Of a stretch of DNA of 64,000 nucleotides, positions 34,515 to 42,710 are shown piece by piece. The notes under the pieces were generated by a model, which was given only the letters and a program-made list of their open reading frames with translations, did no database searches and was not told the origin of the DNA. Position numbers and translations under genes: made by a program. Source of the DNA: Paenibacillus sp. HWE-109 (lineage in GTDB: Bacteria; Bacillota; Bacilli; Paenibacillales; NBRC-103111); the NCBI RefSeq assembly GCF_022163125.1, contig NZ_CP091881.1:2294001-2358000 (forward strand), given 5' to 3'. Every line of letters starts with the position of its first letter. Positions within the stretch are counted from its first letter, which is position 1.

Positions 34515-36076
34515 CAAGTCAAGATCGGTCCATAGACCAAGATGAGCTTCTTTTTGCTGAGGAAGAAGTTGCTGATTCTACGCAAGATAAACCGGTTGAA
34601 CAAGAACCTTGGATTGCTTTGATCGTAGATGATGAGAAGCAAATCCATCAAGTGACCAAAATGGTACTCGATGACTTCGAATTTGATGGCAAGAAGCTGG
34701 AGTTTCATAGCGCATATTCTGCATTGGAAGCCAAGCAATTATTAAAGCAGCATCCAGATGCCGCCTTAATTTTATTAGATGTGGTGATGGAGTACGAAGA
34801 TGCAGGACTTCAAATCGTTAAATATATACGCGAAGAGTTGAAAAATTCCTCGATTCGTATTATCCTGCGTACTGGCCAGCCTGGTCAAGCGCCAGAACGG
34901 ACAGTGATCATGGATTATGATATTAATGATTACAAAGAAAAAACAGAATTGACGACCCAAAAGCTTTTTACCACGGTAGTTACGGCATTGCGCTCCTATC
35001 GAGATTTGAAAACGATTGAGAAAAGCAGAGCAGGTCTGGAAGAGATTATTAAATCAGCTTCAACATTGTTTGAATTGCAATCGATGAAGAAATTTGCCTC
35101 CGGTGTTTTGACACAGATGACCTCAATTGTGAATCTGCACAAAAATGCCATTCATTGCAGCTTTGCAGTGACCAAAGGGGTCGAGGATATTTATATTCTG
35201 GCTGCAAGCGGAGACTATGCCGCCAATCAGGATGACCGTGCTCGTGATGTCGTTCCGTCGGAAATGCTGGATGAGATTGAACAGGCGTTTCAAACCAAGA
35301 CAAGCCGCTTCGCTTCCGATCGTTTTGTGATTTATTTCCAAAGCAAGATGGGGATGGAGAACGTCATTTACATGAACGGTTTCAAAGCACTTAGCGAGTG
35401 GGAACGTTATTTGGTTGATATTTATTGCACGAATGTTTCCGTAGCTTTCGAGAATATTTATTTGAATGAAGAATTGGAAAGCACGCAGCAAGAAATCATT
35501 TATACAATGGGGGAAATTACGGAAACAAGATCCAAAGAAACAGGTCATCACGTGAAGCGGGTTGCTGAATATTCACATTTGCTCGCGATTAAATACGGGT
35601 TGCCAGCGCAAGAGGCGGAAGTAATTCGCTTAGCTTCTCCTATGCATGATGTCGGCAAAGTAGGGATTCCAGATGCAATCCTCAATAAGCCCGGGGCGTT
35701 AACAAAAGAAGAATTCGACATTATGAAAACTCACTCGAATTTGGGGTATGAAATGCTCAAGCATTCAAACAAACAAGTACTGAATGCGGCTGCGATTATC
35801 GCTGGGCAGCACCATGAGCGATATGATGGGACGGGCTACCCATTAGGACTGAAAGGCGAAGAGATTCATCTTTATGGCCGTATAACTGCGCTTGCTGATG
35901 TTTTTGATGCGCTATGCAGTGATCGTGTGTACAAGAAGGCATGGGAGCTGGATCGTGTATTGGATTTACTGAAAACGGAACGCGGCAAACATTTTGACCC
36001 TGATATCGTCGATATTTTCTTAACTAATCTAGATCAATTCTTAGTGATCAAAGAGCAATATAAAGAACAACGTTAA
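34511..36076 (+). CDS. Response regulator with DUF3369-like and HD-GYP domains
   Basis: This 521-aa protein begins with a receiver domain (acidic pair D40-D41, phospho-acceptor D90 in LILLDVVME). A middle region (about 190-325) resembles DUF3369. The C-terminal HD-GYP domain has the metal-binding HD at H379-D380 and the HHERYDGTGYP motif. HD-GYP enzymes degrade cyclic di-GMP, so the operon likely links an outside signal to c-di-GMP levels. The catalytic residues look intact. Translation is coupled to the kinase gene. Confidence 0.9.
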   Translation: MTSQDRSIDQDELLFAEEEVADSTQDKPVEQEPWIALIVDDEKQIHQVTKMVLDDFEFDGKKLEFHSAYSALEAKQLLKQHPDAALILLDVVMEYEDAGLQIVKYIREELKNSSIRIILRTGQPGQAPERTVIMDYDINDYKEKTELTTQKLFTTVVTALRSYRDLKTIEKSRAGLEEIIKSASTLFELQSMKKFASGVLTQMTSIVNLHKNAIHCSFAVTKGVEDIYILAASGDYAANQDDRARDVVPSEMLDEIEQAFQTKTSRFASDRFVIYFQSKMGMENVIYMNGFKALSEWERYLVDIYCTNVSVAFENIYLNEELESTQQEIIYTMGEITETRSKETGHHVKRVAEYSHLLAIKYGLPAQEAEVIRLASPMHDVGKVGIPDAILNKPGALTKEEFDIMKTHSNLGYEMLKHSNKQVLNAAAIIAGQHHERYDGTGYPLGLKGEEIHLYGRITALADVFDALCSDRVYKKAWELDRVLDLLKTERGKHFDPDIVDIFLTNLDQFLVIKEQYKEQR

Positions 36077-36259
36077 TAGCATTCATTCATTTAGCAGCAA
36101 AAATGCGGATTATCAGCGATAATTACGGAAACTGTCTACAAAAATGGGTTATAATCTGCTTCTTTGTCTCTTTTTCGGAGATGAAGGAGCATTTCTTTTG
36201 ATTTACATTTCCTGTATGCTAGAAAGGGGCTTGAGACAGATAGAAAGAAGGTGTCACCT

Positions 36260-37111
36260 ATGGAAGACATTGGACTCGTACTGGAAGGCGGAGGTATGCG
36301 AGGGGTATATACCGCAGGAGTCTTGGAATACTTTATGGAGCAGGATTTATATTTCCCCTACGTTGTCGGAGTATCAGCAGGGGCATGTAACGCGGTGTCA
36401 TATATAGCGAAACAACCTGGACGAAACAAAAAAGTAACCATCGATTATATTGGAGATCATCGGTATTTAAGTTATCGCAACTTGGTGCGCCACAAAAGTA
36501 TTTTTGGCATGGATTTCATTTTCAATGAACTGCCGAATAAATTGGTTCCCTTTGATTATGATGCTTTCTATAATTCAACACAGCAATTTGCGATTGGAAC
36601 GACGGATGCGCATACCGGCGAACCGATCTATTATACCAAGCATCAGTTAATGAAAGAGACAATGCCTATTGTACAGGCTTCTAGCTCACTGCCGTTTGTA
36701 GCAAAGCCGATTCATTACGAAGGCCGCACGTTATTCGATGGCGGATTGGTCGATCCGATTCCGGTACAGAAGTCAGTTGCGGATGGCAATAAGAAACACA
36801 TTATCGTGCTGACCAAAGAACAAGGATATCGCAAGAGTCCATTCAAACAACGGTGGCTTGCCAAAAGCTTTTATCCGAAATATGACGGCCTCGTGAATGT
36901 GCTTGTGAATCGAAGTGAAATCTACAATGCTACCTTGGAGACCATTTCCAAAATGGAAGCTGATGGCAGTGCAATCATCATCCGTCCTTCTGCCAAAGTG
37001 CTTGTAGGCCGGATGGAGAAGAACCCGAAGAAATTGGAAGATCTGCATGATTTGGGCTACTCGGATGCGAAGCGGATGGGTTCCCAATTAAAAAACTGGT
37101 TATTGACATAA
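36260..37111 (+). CDS. Patatin-like phospholipase
   Basis: This 283-aa serine hydrolase has the oxyanion-hole motif GGGMRG (residues 10-15), the nucleophile S39 in GVSAGA and the catalytic D160 in FDGGLVDP. These define a Ser-Asp dyad lipase of the RssA type. No signal peptide is present. The start was set at ATG 36260, which has AGAAGG 8 bases upstream; a GTG three codons earlier is less well placed. The substrate is unknown. Confidence 0.88.
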   Translation: MEDIGLVLEGGGMRGVYTAGVLEYFMEQDLYFPYVVGVSAGACNAVSYIAKQPGRNKKVTIDYIGDHRYLSYRNLVRHKSIFGMDFIFNELPNKLVPFDYDAFYNSTQQFAIGTTDAHTGEPIYYTKHQLMKETMPIVQASSSLPFVAKPIHYEGRTLFDGGLVDPIPVQKSVADGNKKHIIVLTKEQGYRKSPFKQRWLAKSFYPKYDGLVNVLVNRSEIYNATLETISKMEADGSAIIIRPSAKVLVGRMEKNPKKLEDLHDLGYSDAKRMGSQLKNWLLT

Positions 37112-37131
37112 GCGACAAAGGAGCTGTTCGT

Positions 37132-37551
37132 ATGGGCGTATCTCAACAAAAAATCACAACATTTTTGATGTTCACTGGCCAGGCCGAAGAAGCTATGAAT
37201 CTGTATACTTCTGTCTTCGATCAATCTGAAATCGTCAGCATAAAGCGATACGGCCAGAATGAAGCGGGAGCGGAGGGCAGTGTGATGCAGGCGAGGTTTT
37301 CCATCCATGGACAGGAGTTTATGTGTATAGACAGCAGTGTGAAACATGCATTTACGTTCACGCCATCCATTTCACTTTATGTAAATTGCGAAACGGAAGA
37401 GGAGATTGAGCGTGTTTTTGCTCAACTATCGCAGGATGGTCAAGTCTATATGGCGCTCGGGACCTATCCGTTCAGTAAGAAATTCGGTTGGGTTGGGGAC
37501 AAGTTTGGTGTTTCCTGGCAGTTGAATTTACTAGGGAATGATAAGGAGTAA
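37132..37551 (+). CDS. VOC-family (PhnB/glyoxalase-like) protein
   Basis: This 139-aa protein resembles the PhnB-type VOC fold (FLMFTGQAEEAMNLYTSVF at the N-terminus and KFGWVGDKFGVSWQLNL at the C-terminus). The function of these proteins is generally unproven. AAAGGAGCTG is a good ribosome binding site. It follows the patatin gene by 20 bases and may be cotranscribed with it. Confidence 0.8.
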   Translation: MGVSQQKITTFLMFTGQAEEAMNLYTSVFDQSEIVSIKRYGQNEAGAEGSVMQARFSIHGQEFMCIDSSVKHAFTFTPSISLYVNCETEEEIERVFAQLSQDGQVYMALGTYPFSKKFGWVGDKFGVSWQLNLLGNDKE

Positions 37552-37597
37552 CCTGTTAAGTACAACGGAACTTGCTCTTGGAAAGGAGTATTCGTGA

Positions 37598-37924
37598 TTG
37601 TTGTTAACTATCCTGCTTTTCGTAATCGCTGGGATCGCTGAAATTGGCGGAGGATACCTGGTGTGGCTCTGGCTGCGAGAATCCAAGCCACTCTCGTACG
37701 GTATTGTAGGAGGAATAATCCTTGTCTTGTACGGTATTATTCCAACTCTGCAGAGCTTTCCAACATTTGGGCGAGTCTATGCAGCTTACGGCGGTGTATT
37801 CATCATTCTTGCCGTGCTGTGGGGATGGTTTGTTGATAAAAAAACACCTGATATGTACGATTGGATCGGAGCTGCTGTTTGTGTTGTAGGGGTCTCCATT
37901 ATGCTTTGGGCCCCTAGAAGTTAA
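37598..37924 (+). CDS. YnfA family (UPF0060) membrane protein
   Basis: This 108-aa protein has four membrane helices and the family sequences GIAEIGGGYLVWLWLRE, YAAYGGVFI and DWIGAAVCVVGV. YnfA is related to small multidrug-resistance transporters; its substrate is not established here. The TTG start at 37598 follows an AAAGGAG site by 9 bases, directly after an in-frame stop. Confidence 0.88.
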   Translation: MLLTILLFVIAGIAEIGGGYLVWLWLRESKPLSYGIVGGIILVLYGIIPTLQSFPTFGRVYAAYGGVFIILAVLWGWFVDKKTPDMYDWIGAAVCVVGVSIMLWAPRS

Positions 37925-37965
37925 TAATTTAGAAGGTAAGCTTGCTTAATTCAATAAGTAGGGGT

Positions 37966-38085
37966 ATATTTCTCTTATGTGAATTGAATAACCACCAACC
38001 GGGAGCTTGATTAGTCAGGCTGAGAGTGCGGGATATACCGCTGACCGTTCGATCTGATCTAGGTAATGCTAGCGCAGAGAATGAT
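37966..38085 (+). ncRNA. TPP riboswitch aptamer
   Basis: The conserved TPP-binding elements are present in order: GGGAGC, GGCTGAGA (38019 region), GACCGTTCGATCTGATC, and AGGTAATGCTAGCGCAGAGAA. A P1 stem can form between TTCTCT at 37970-37975 and AGAGAA at 38076-38081, but about 20 extra bases then lie between P1 and P2, which is atypical. The element controls the thiamin-precursor transporter operon downstream. Confidence 0.88.
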
Positions 38086-38121
38086 AGTACAATTAATTAG
38101 TGTACTAATGTCAACGTATAC

Positions 38122-38157
38122 GCCGCACGAGACGATTTTGTCTTTTGCGGCTTTTTT
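38122..38157 (+). terminator. Riboswitch terminator 1
   Basis: GCCGC at 38122-38126 pairs with GCGGC at 38147-38151, with an inner AGAC/GTCT stem, followed by TTTTTT. It is the first expression-platform terminator after the aptamer. Confidence 0.8.
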
Positions 38158-38159
38158 GT

Positions 38160-38191
38160 ATCTTGGGTAATGCCAGCGTAGAGAATTCACA
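38160..38191 (+). repeat. Second copy of the TPP aptamer 3' half
   Basis: ATCTTGGGTAATGCCAGCG and the following TAGAGAATT closely repeat the end of the aptamer at 38057-38082 (ATCTAGGTAATGCTAGCG...). The 5' half of the aptamer is missing here. AATTCACA at 38184-38191 is the exact complement of TGTGAATT at 37978-37985, within the 5' arm of the upstream aptamer. Confidence 0.75.
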
Positions 38192-38248
38192 CAAATGCAC
38201 GTCCTTTCGGTCAAGCTTCGATAGGGTTTATCATTTTCTACTTATGGC

Positions 38249-38272
38249 GCTCCCGGATAATGGGAGCTTTTT
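38249..38272 (+). terminator. Riboswitch terminator 2
   Basis: GCTCCC at 38249-38254 pairs with GGGAGC at 38262-38267, followed by TTTTT. It lies between the partial aptamer copy and the thiY start. Confidence 0.7.
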
Positions 38273-38310
38273 CTTATGGTTGGATGTAAAGACGAGAGGG
38301 GAAACTAGGA

Positions 38311-39327
38311 ATGAACTGGAAGAAAATCGCACCATGGATGCTGGTAAGCCTGTCTATCGCGTTGGCAGCGTGTGGCAATGAAGCCGTTAAACCGACGGAA
38401 TCGGCCAAACCGGCCAAGGCACTGACGAATATTAAGGTGGTTTTGGACTGGACGCCGAACACGAATCATACGGGACTGTACGTGGCTAAGGATCAAGGCT
38501 TTTTCGAACAAGAAGGCTTGAATGTGCAAATCATCGCTCCCGGAGAGGGCGGCGCGGATACGATGATCGCTTCAGGAGCTGCTGAATTCGGGGTTAGTTA
38601 TCAAGAAAGCATTACACAAGGTCGTATCCAAGGTGTTCCTTTGGTTTCGCTTGCCGCAGTGATCCAGCATAATACATCAGGATTTGCTTCGCCGGTGGCG
38701 AAGAACATCAAATCGCCCAAGGATTTTGAGAATAAAACATACGGTGGTTGGGGGGCTCCGGCTGAAAATGCTATGATTGAATCCCTCATGCAATCAGAGA
38801 AAGCGGATCCGAGCAAAGTGAAGATTGTTAATATTGGTGAAGCTGATTACTTCACAGCGGTGAAACGTGATATTGATTTTGCCTGGATATACTACGCTTG
38901 GACCGGCGTGGATGCTGAGCTGCGTGGAGAGCCGCTAAATATGATTTATTTGAATAAATACTCCGATAAACTGGATTATTACACACCTGTTCTGGCAACG
39001 AATGAGAAAATGATCAAAGAAAAACCAGAAGTCGTGAAAGCCTTCATGGCAGCAGCGACCAAGGGCTATCAATTCGCAATCAGCAAGCCAGATGATGCGG
39101 CGAACATTCTGATCAAAGCAGTTCCAGACTTGGATAAAAAGCTTGTGCTTGCTAGCCAAAAATGGCTAAGCACACGTTATCAGGATGATGCCCCGCGTTG
39201 GGGTGAACAAAAACGGGCAGTCTGGGAAAATTATGCGAACTGGATGCTGGAGCATAAGCTTCTGGAGAAGAACCTGGATGTAGACGCTGCTTTTACGAAC
39301 AATTTCTTGCCAGCAGCTGCGAAATAA
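38311..39327 (+). CDS. thiY: Thiamin-precursor ABC transporter substrate-binding lipoprotein (ThiY-like)
   Basis: This 338-aa lipoprotein has a signal peptide ending in ALAAC (C21) and an NMT1/THI5-like binding domain. VVLDWTPNTNHTGLYVA is the hallmark of pyrimidine (HMP or formylaminopyrimidine) binding proteins, and GGWGAPAE lies in the ligand site. The TPP riboswitch directly upstream supports a thiamin role. The start has no perfect AGGAGG, but GAGGGGAAAC lies at a suitable distance. First gene of the thi transport operon. Confidence 0.88.
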   Translation: MNWKKIAPWMLVSLSIALAACGNEAVKPTESAKPAKALTNIKVVLDWTPNTNHTGLYVAKDQGFFEQEGLNVQIIAPGEGGADTMIASGAAEFGVSYQESITQGRIQGVPLVSLAAVIQHNTSGFASPVAKNIKSPKDFENKTYGGWGAPAENAMIESLMQSEKADPSKVKIVNIGEADYFTAVKRDIDFAWIYYAWTGVDAELRGEPLNMIYLNKYSDKLDYYTPVLATNEKMIKEKPEVVKAFMAAATKGYQFAISKPDDAANILIKAVPDLDKKLVLASQKWLSTRYQDDAPRWGEQKRAVWENYANWMLEHKLLEKNLDVDAAFTNNFLPAAAK

Positions 39328-39370
39328 GCTCGAACTGAAATCAGACGATCAATTGGAAGGAGCAATTCCC

Positions 39371-39661
39371 ATGGCTAATGCACTTGTTAGTATTCAAATC
39401 ATTCCTAAAACGAAAAATAATGAAGATGTGATTCCTTATGTCGATCGAGCGATTGAGGTGATCGCGAAATCTGGTGTGAAATATTTCGTTTCACCGTTGG
39501 AAACAACGATGGAAGGGGAATTGGATCAATTGCTGGCAATCATTCAGGATATGAACGCCGCAATGATTGAAATGGGCAGCCCTAACGTTATTTCCCAAGT
39601 GAAAATATATTTCAACCCCTCTGGAGCGTCGATGGACAAGTTAACGGAGAAATACAGATAA
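39371..39661 (+). CDS. Thiamin/HMP-binding protein of the MTH1187/YkoF type
   Basis: This 96-aa protein matches the small MTH1187/YkoF-type family (NALVSIQIIPKT, VKYFVSPLETTMEGELDQLL), which binds thiamin or its pyrimidine in the cytosol. GAAGGAGCAATTCCC precedes ATG 39371. It overlaps the permease start by one base (TAATGA), so it is translationally coupled to the transporter. Confidence 0.8.
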   Translation: MANALVSIQIIPKTKNNEDVIPYVDRAIEVIAKSGVKYFVSPLETTMEGELDQLLAIIQDMNAAMIEMGSPNVISQVKIYFNPSGASMDKLTEKYR

Positions 39662-40428
39662 TGAAACAGCAACGCTGGTTCAAAGCAGGATGGCCACCTA
39701 TTGTCGTGGTCATCCTTCTGCTGCTTATATGGCAGCTAACAGTGACTTGGGGAGGAACAGCGAGTTGGCTGCTGCCGAGTCCGCTCAAGATATGGAGAGA
39801 CGGTACAACGGATATGCCGCGCGTCTGGATGCATAGCTTCGCCACTCTGCGATTGATGTTAATGGGCTTCGCTGTCGGTGTAACAGGCGGCGCTGTCGTC
39901 GCTGGTTGTCTGCACCGGATACCCGCGCTCAAAGCCGGATTCTATCCGCTGTTGATTCTTTCACAGAATGTTCCTACGATTGCGTTGGGCCCTCTTTTAA
40001 TTATTTTATTTGGATTTGGTCTTTTGCCTAAAATCTTATTAATTTCACTGGTTTGTTTCTTCCCCGTAACGATGTCTACCCTGGATGGCTTCATGCAAAC
40101 AGATCGGAATATGTATAATTACATGCAGATGATTGGGGCTAGCAGAAGGCAAATTTTCTATAAGCTTGAGGTGCCTCATGCATTGCCGGCTCTGTTTACC
40201 GGACTCAAAATATCAGCAACCTACAGTGTAATGGGAGCGGTTATTGCGGAATGGTTGGGTGGCGGTGTTGGACTTGGTTATTATATGATTTTACAGAAAT
40301 CGGCCTTTCGTGCGGATCGTGAATTTGTAGCGATATTTATCATCGTTATACTAAGCTTGTTGTTCTTCTGGTTCATTGCCGGGCTGGAGAAGCTGATCAT
40401 TCGCTGGAATGCGAAAAAGTCATCCTAG
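39661..40428 (+). CDS. thiX: ABC transporter permease (ThiX-like)
   Basis: This 255-aa inner-membrane permease has about six helices and the cytosolic coupling motif MIGASRRQIFYKLEVPHALP (EAA loop). It belongs to the nitrate/sulfonate/HMP-type permeases. Its position between the ThiY-like binding protein and the ATPase fixes its role in importing a thiamin pyrimidine precursor. Confidence 0.86.
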   Translation: MKQQRWFKAGWPPIVVVILLLLIWQLTVTWGGTASWLLPSPLKIWRDGTTDMPRVWMHSFATLRLMLMGFAVGVTGGAVVAGCLHRIPALKAGFYPLLILSQNVPTIALGPLLIILFGFGLLPKILLISLVCFFPVTMSTLDGFMQTDRNMYNYMQMIGASRRQIFYKLEVPHALPALFTGLKISATYSVMGAVIAEWLGGGVGLGYYMILQKSAFRADREFVAIFIIVILSLLFFWFIAGLEKLIIRWNAKKSS

Positions 40429-40446
40429 AGATGAAGGAGTACGAGC

Positions 40447-41211
40447 ATGAATAAGTTAGAACTTCAAGGAATTCAACACACATTCGCGGGCAAAAAACAA
40501 CGTGTGACTGTGTTATCTGATATTTCACTGCATGTAAAAGAAGGCGAGTTCGTGTCCATTATCGGCCCGTCCGGCAGTGGGAAAAGTACCCTGTTCCATA
40601 TCATTGGAGGCCTCGTCACGCCTACAGCAGGCGATGTTTGGTTGGATGGAGCGAAGGTGACGGGCATCAAAGGCTTGATCAGCTACATGCCGCAGCAGCC
40701 CGCATTGTTCCCCTGGCGGACGATTGAAGCCAATGTAGCACTTGCTCAAGAGGTTGCTGGCGTATCTAGGCAGGATGCGGTGGCAAAAGCCAGAGAGTGG
40801 CTGCCCAAGGTTGGACTTGCCGGGTACGAACAGGAGCTGCCACACGTCTTGTCAGGCGGGATGCAGCAGCGTGTGTCGTTTCTCAGAGCGCTGCTTAGTC
40901 CGCAGGAAGTCATGTGCTTGGATGAACCCTTCGGCTCATTGGACGCGCTGACGCGCCAAGATATGCAAGCCTGGCTGCTCAATATTTGGGAGAAGAACAA
41001 GCGGTCTATCTTATTTGTGACCCATAGTATCGAAGAAGCTCTTTTCTTATCTGATCGGATCTATGTGCTTTCGAATAAGCCTGCCGAAATACTGGAGGAA
41101 CTGGTGGTTCCTTTCGCCCGGCCGCGTCAGGAGGAAGTCAATCTTGAGCCGGAATTCCACAAGCTTCGTCAACATATACAAAGTCTATTGCGTCAGGAGG
41201 TCCAATCATGA
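40447..41211 (+). CDS. thiZ: ABC transporter ATP-binding protein (ThiZ-like)
   Basis: This 254-aa ATPase has Walker A GPSGSGKST (residues 40-48), the signature LSGGMQQRV, Walker B VMCLDEPFGSLD, and a switch histidine in VTHSIEEAL. It energises the ThiXY transporter. ATGAAGGAG precedes the start. The last 4 bases overlap the TatD-family gene. Confidence 0.88.
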   Translation: MNKLELQGIQHTFAGKKQRVTVLSDISLHVKEGEFVSIIGPSGSGKSTLFHIIGGLVTPTAGDVWLDGAKVTGIKGLISYMPQQPALFPWRTIEANVALAQEVAGVSRQDAVAKAREWLPKVGLAGYEQELPHVLSGGMQQRVSFLRALLSPQEVMCLDEPFGSLDALTRQDMQAWLLNIWEKNKRSILFVTHSIEEALFLSDRIYVLSNKPAEILEELVVPFARPRQEEVNLEPEFHKLRQHIQSLLRQEVQS

Positions 41212-42002
41212 TTTTCGCTATTGATGCCCATATACATCTTGATATGTATACGGAAGATTCTGCTAAGCAAATCGTATCTGATTTAGCCGAGAGCCAGATT
41301 GAAGCTCTCATTGCGGTATCCAGATATTTGGATTCTTGTAAAGCGACGAAGCGATTGAAAACAATCGCAGAAGGCAAAGTTTTCGCTGCTTATGGCTTCC
41401 ATCCTGAACAGGCGCTGCCTGATGAAGTAGAAGTGGAAGAACTATTCGCTTGGATTCGCGAACACGCAGATGAGATGGTTGCAGTTGGAGAGATCGGCTT
41501 GCCTTACTATAATCGGGTTGAAGCACAAGAGAAGGGGCACGCCTTTGATCTTGCTCCCTATGTGGCGCTACTGGAAAGCTTCTTGAAGCTGGCTGCGGAA
41601 TTGGATAAACCAGTTGTGCTGCACGCGGTTTATGAAGATGCGGAAATCGTCTGTGATCTGCTTGTGAAGCATAGTATTCGCAAAGCTCATTTTCATTGGT
41701 TCAAAGGGGCTCCACATGTTGTGCAACGCATGATTCAAGCTGGTTATATGATCTCCATTACACCTGATGTTCTGTATGAAGAAGAAATACAAACGCTTGT
41801 TCGTCAGTATCCAATTACACAGCTAATGGTTGAGACTGATGGTCCCTGGCCCTTCGAAGGGCCTTTCCAAGGGCAAGAAACACACCCGCAGATGATTCAT
41901 CCAGTTATTGAACAGATAGCGCTGCTGCATGGTGTGCCAAGAGAAACAGCAGCCGTAATCATTCATCGGAATACCCAGCAATTCTATGATCTCCCTATTT
42001 AA
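41208..42002 (+). CDS. TatD-family metal-dependent hydrolase in the thi operon
   Basis: This 264-aa TIM-barrel hydrolase has the metal ligands in DAHIHLD, GFHPEQ, VAVGEIGL, VVLHAVYED, AHFHWFKG and MVETDGPWPF. TatD proteins are usually DNases or deacylases. This gene overlaps thiZ by 4 bases and lies under TPP riboswitch control, so a thiamin-salvage hydrolysis (comparable in logic to YlmB acting on formylaminopyrimidine) is a reasonable inference. AGGAGG lies 5 bases before the ATG. Confidence 0.82.
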   Translation: MIFAIDAHIHLDMYTEDSAKQIVSDLAESQIEALIAVSRYLDSCKATKRLKTIAEGKVFAAYGFHPEQALPDEVEVEELFAWIREHADEMVAVGEIGLPYYNRVEAQEKGHAFDLAPYVALLESFLKLAAELDKPVVLHAVYEDAEIVCDLLVKHSIRKAHFHWFKGAPHVVQRMIQAGYMISITPDVLYEEEIQTLVRQYPITQLMVETDGPWPFEGPFQGQETHPQMIHPVIEQIALLHGVPRETAAVIIHRNTQQFYDLPI

Positions 42003-42014
42003 TTAATTTGGAAC

Positions 42015-42061
42015 TGGACAAGTGTTCGTATTGGTTTTATAATGAACAAGAACACTTGTTC
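42015..42061 (+). promoter_or_regulatory. Promoter of tag with two LexA-like boxes
   Basis: TGGACA at 42015-42020 and TATAAT at 42038-42043 are spaced by 17 bases. GGACAAGTGTTC at 42016-42027 overlaps the -35 box and GAACACTTGTTC at 42050-42061 covers the transcription start. Both fit the Gram-positive LexA pattern GAAC-N4-GTTC (the first with one mismatch). Confidence 0.65.
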
Positions 42062-42087
42062 TATATCTAGGTGAGGTGAACGTAGAA

Positions 42088-42648
42088 ATGACTGTCCGCT
42101 GCGGTTGGGTCAATGAAGATCCGTTATATATCCATTACCATGATCAAGAATGGGGCGTACCAGTCCATGACGATCGCCATTTATTTGAGATGCTTAATCT
42201 CGAGGGGGCACAGGCAGGACTCAGTTGGTATACCATTCTGAAGAAGCGCGAGAACTACCGTGAAGCATTCGATCAATTTGATCCGTTAATCATTGTGAAT
42301 TACGATGATAACAAGATGCAAGAGCTTTTGCAAAATGCGGGAATCGTACGAAATCGCTTGAAAATCGCAGCTGTTGTTCAGAATGCGAAAGCTTTTCTCA
42401 ACGTTCAGCAAGAGTTTGGCACGTTCGATCAATACATATGGGGATTCGTAGGCGGCCAACCGATTCGCAATCATTGGCGCAGTATGAGTGAAGTTCCAGC
42501 AACATCGGAAATATCAAATGCAATGAGCAAAGATTTGAAAAAGCGAGGATTCAAATTCGTAGGGTCAACCATTTGTTATGCCTATATGCAAGCGGTAGGA
42601 ATGGTGAATGATCACTTCGAGACTTGTTTTCGATACAGCGATGTGTAA
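42088..42648 (+). CDS. tag: DNA-3-methyladenine glycosylase I
   Basis: This 186-aa glycosylase removes 3-methyladenine from alkylated DNA. Zinc-binding residues are visible at the N-terminal end (VRCGWV, YIHYHDQEWG) and the C-terminal end (VNDHFETCFRY). The EGAQAGLSWYTILKKRE and VGGQPIRNHW segments are family hallmarks. ATG 42088 is preferred over GTG 42076 because GAGGTGAA then has proper spacing. LexA-like boxes in the promoter suggest SOS control. Confidence 0.94.
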   Translation: MTVRCGWVNEDPLYIHYHDQEWGVPVHDDRHLFEMLNLEGAQAGLSWYTILKKRENYREAFDQFDPLIIVNYDDNKMQELLQNAGIVRNRLKIAAVVQNAKAFLNVQQEFGTFDQYIWGFVGGQPIRNHWRSMSEVPATSEISNAMSKDLKKRGFKFVGSTICYAYMQAVGMVNDHFETCFRYSDV

Positions 42649-42650
42649 AT

Positions 42651-42703
42651 AGAAGAAAAGGCCATCAGATAAGGGAGCCCCCTTGTTTGGTGGCCTTTCT
42701 TCT
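42651..42703. terminator. Bidirectional terminator between tag and the SOS-type gene
   Basis: AGAAGAAAAGGCCA pairs with TGGCC-TTTCTTCT around a long loop that has its own small GGGAG/CCCCC stem. T-rich arms on both strands allow it to serve both convergent genes. Confidence 0.7.
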
Positions 42704-42710
42704 GGAGAAT

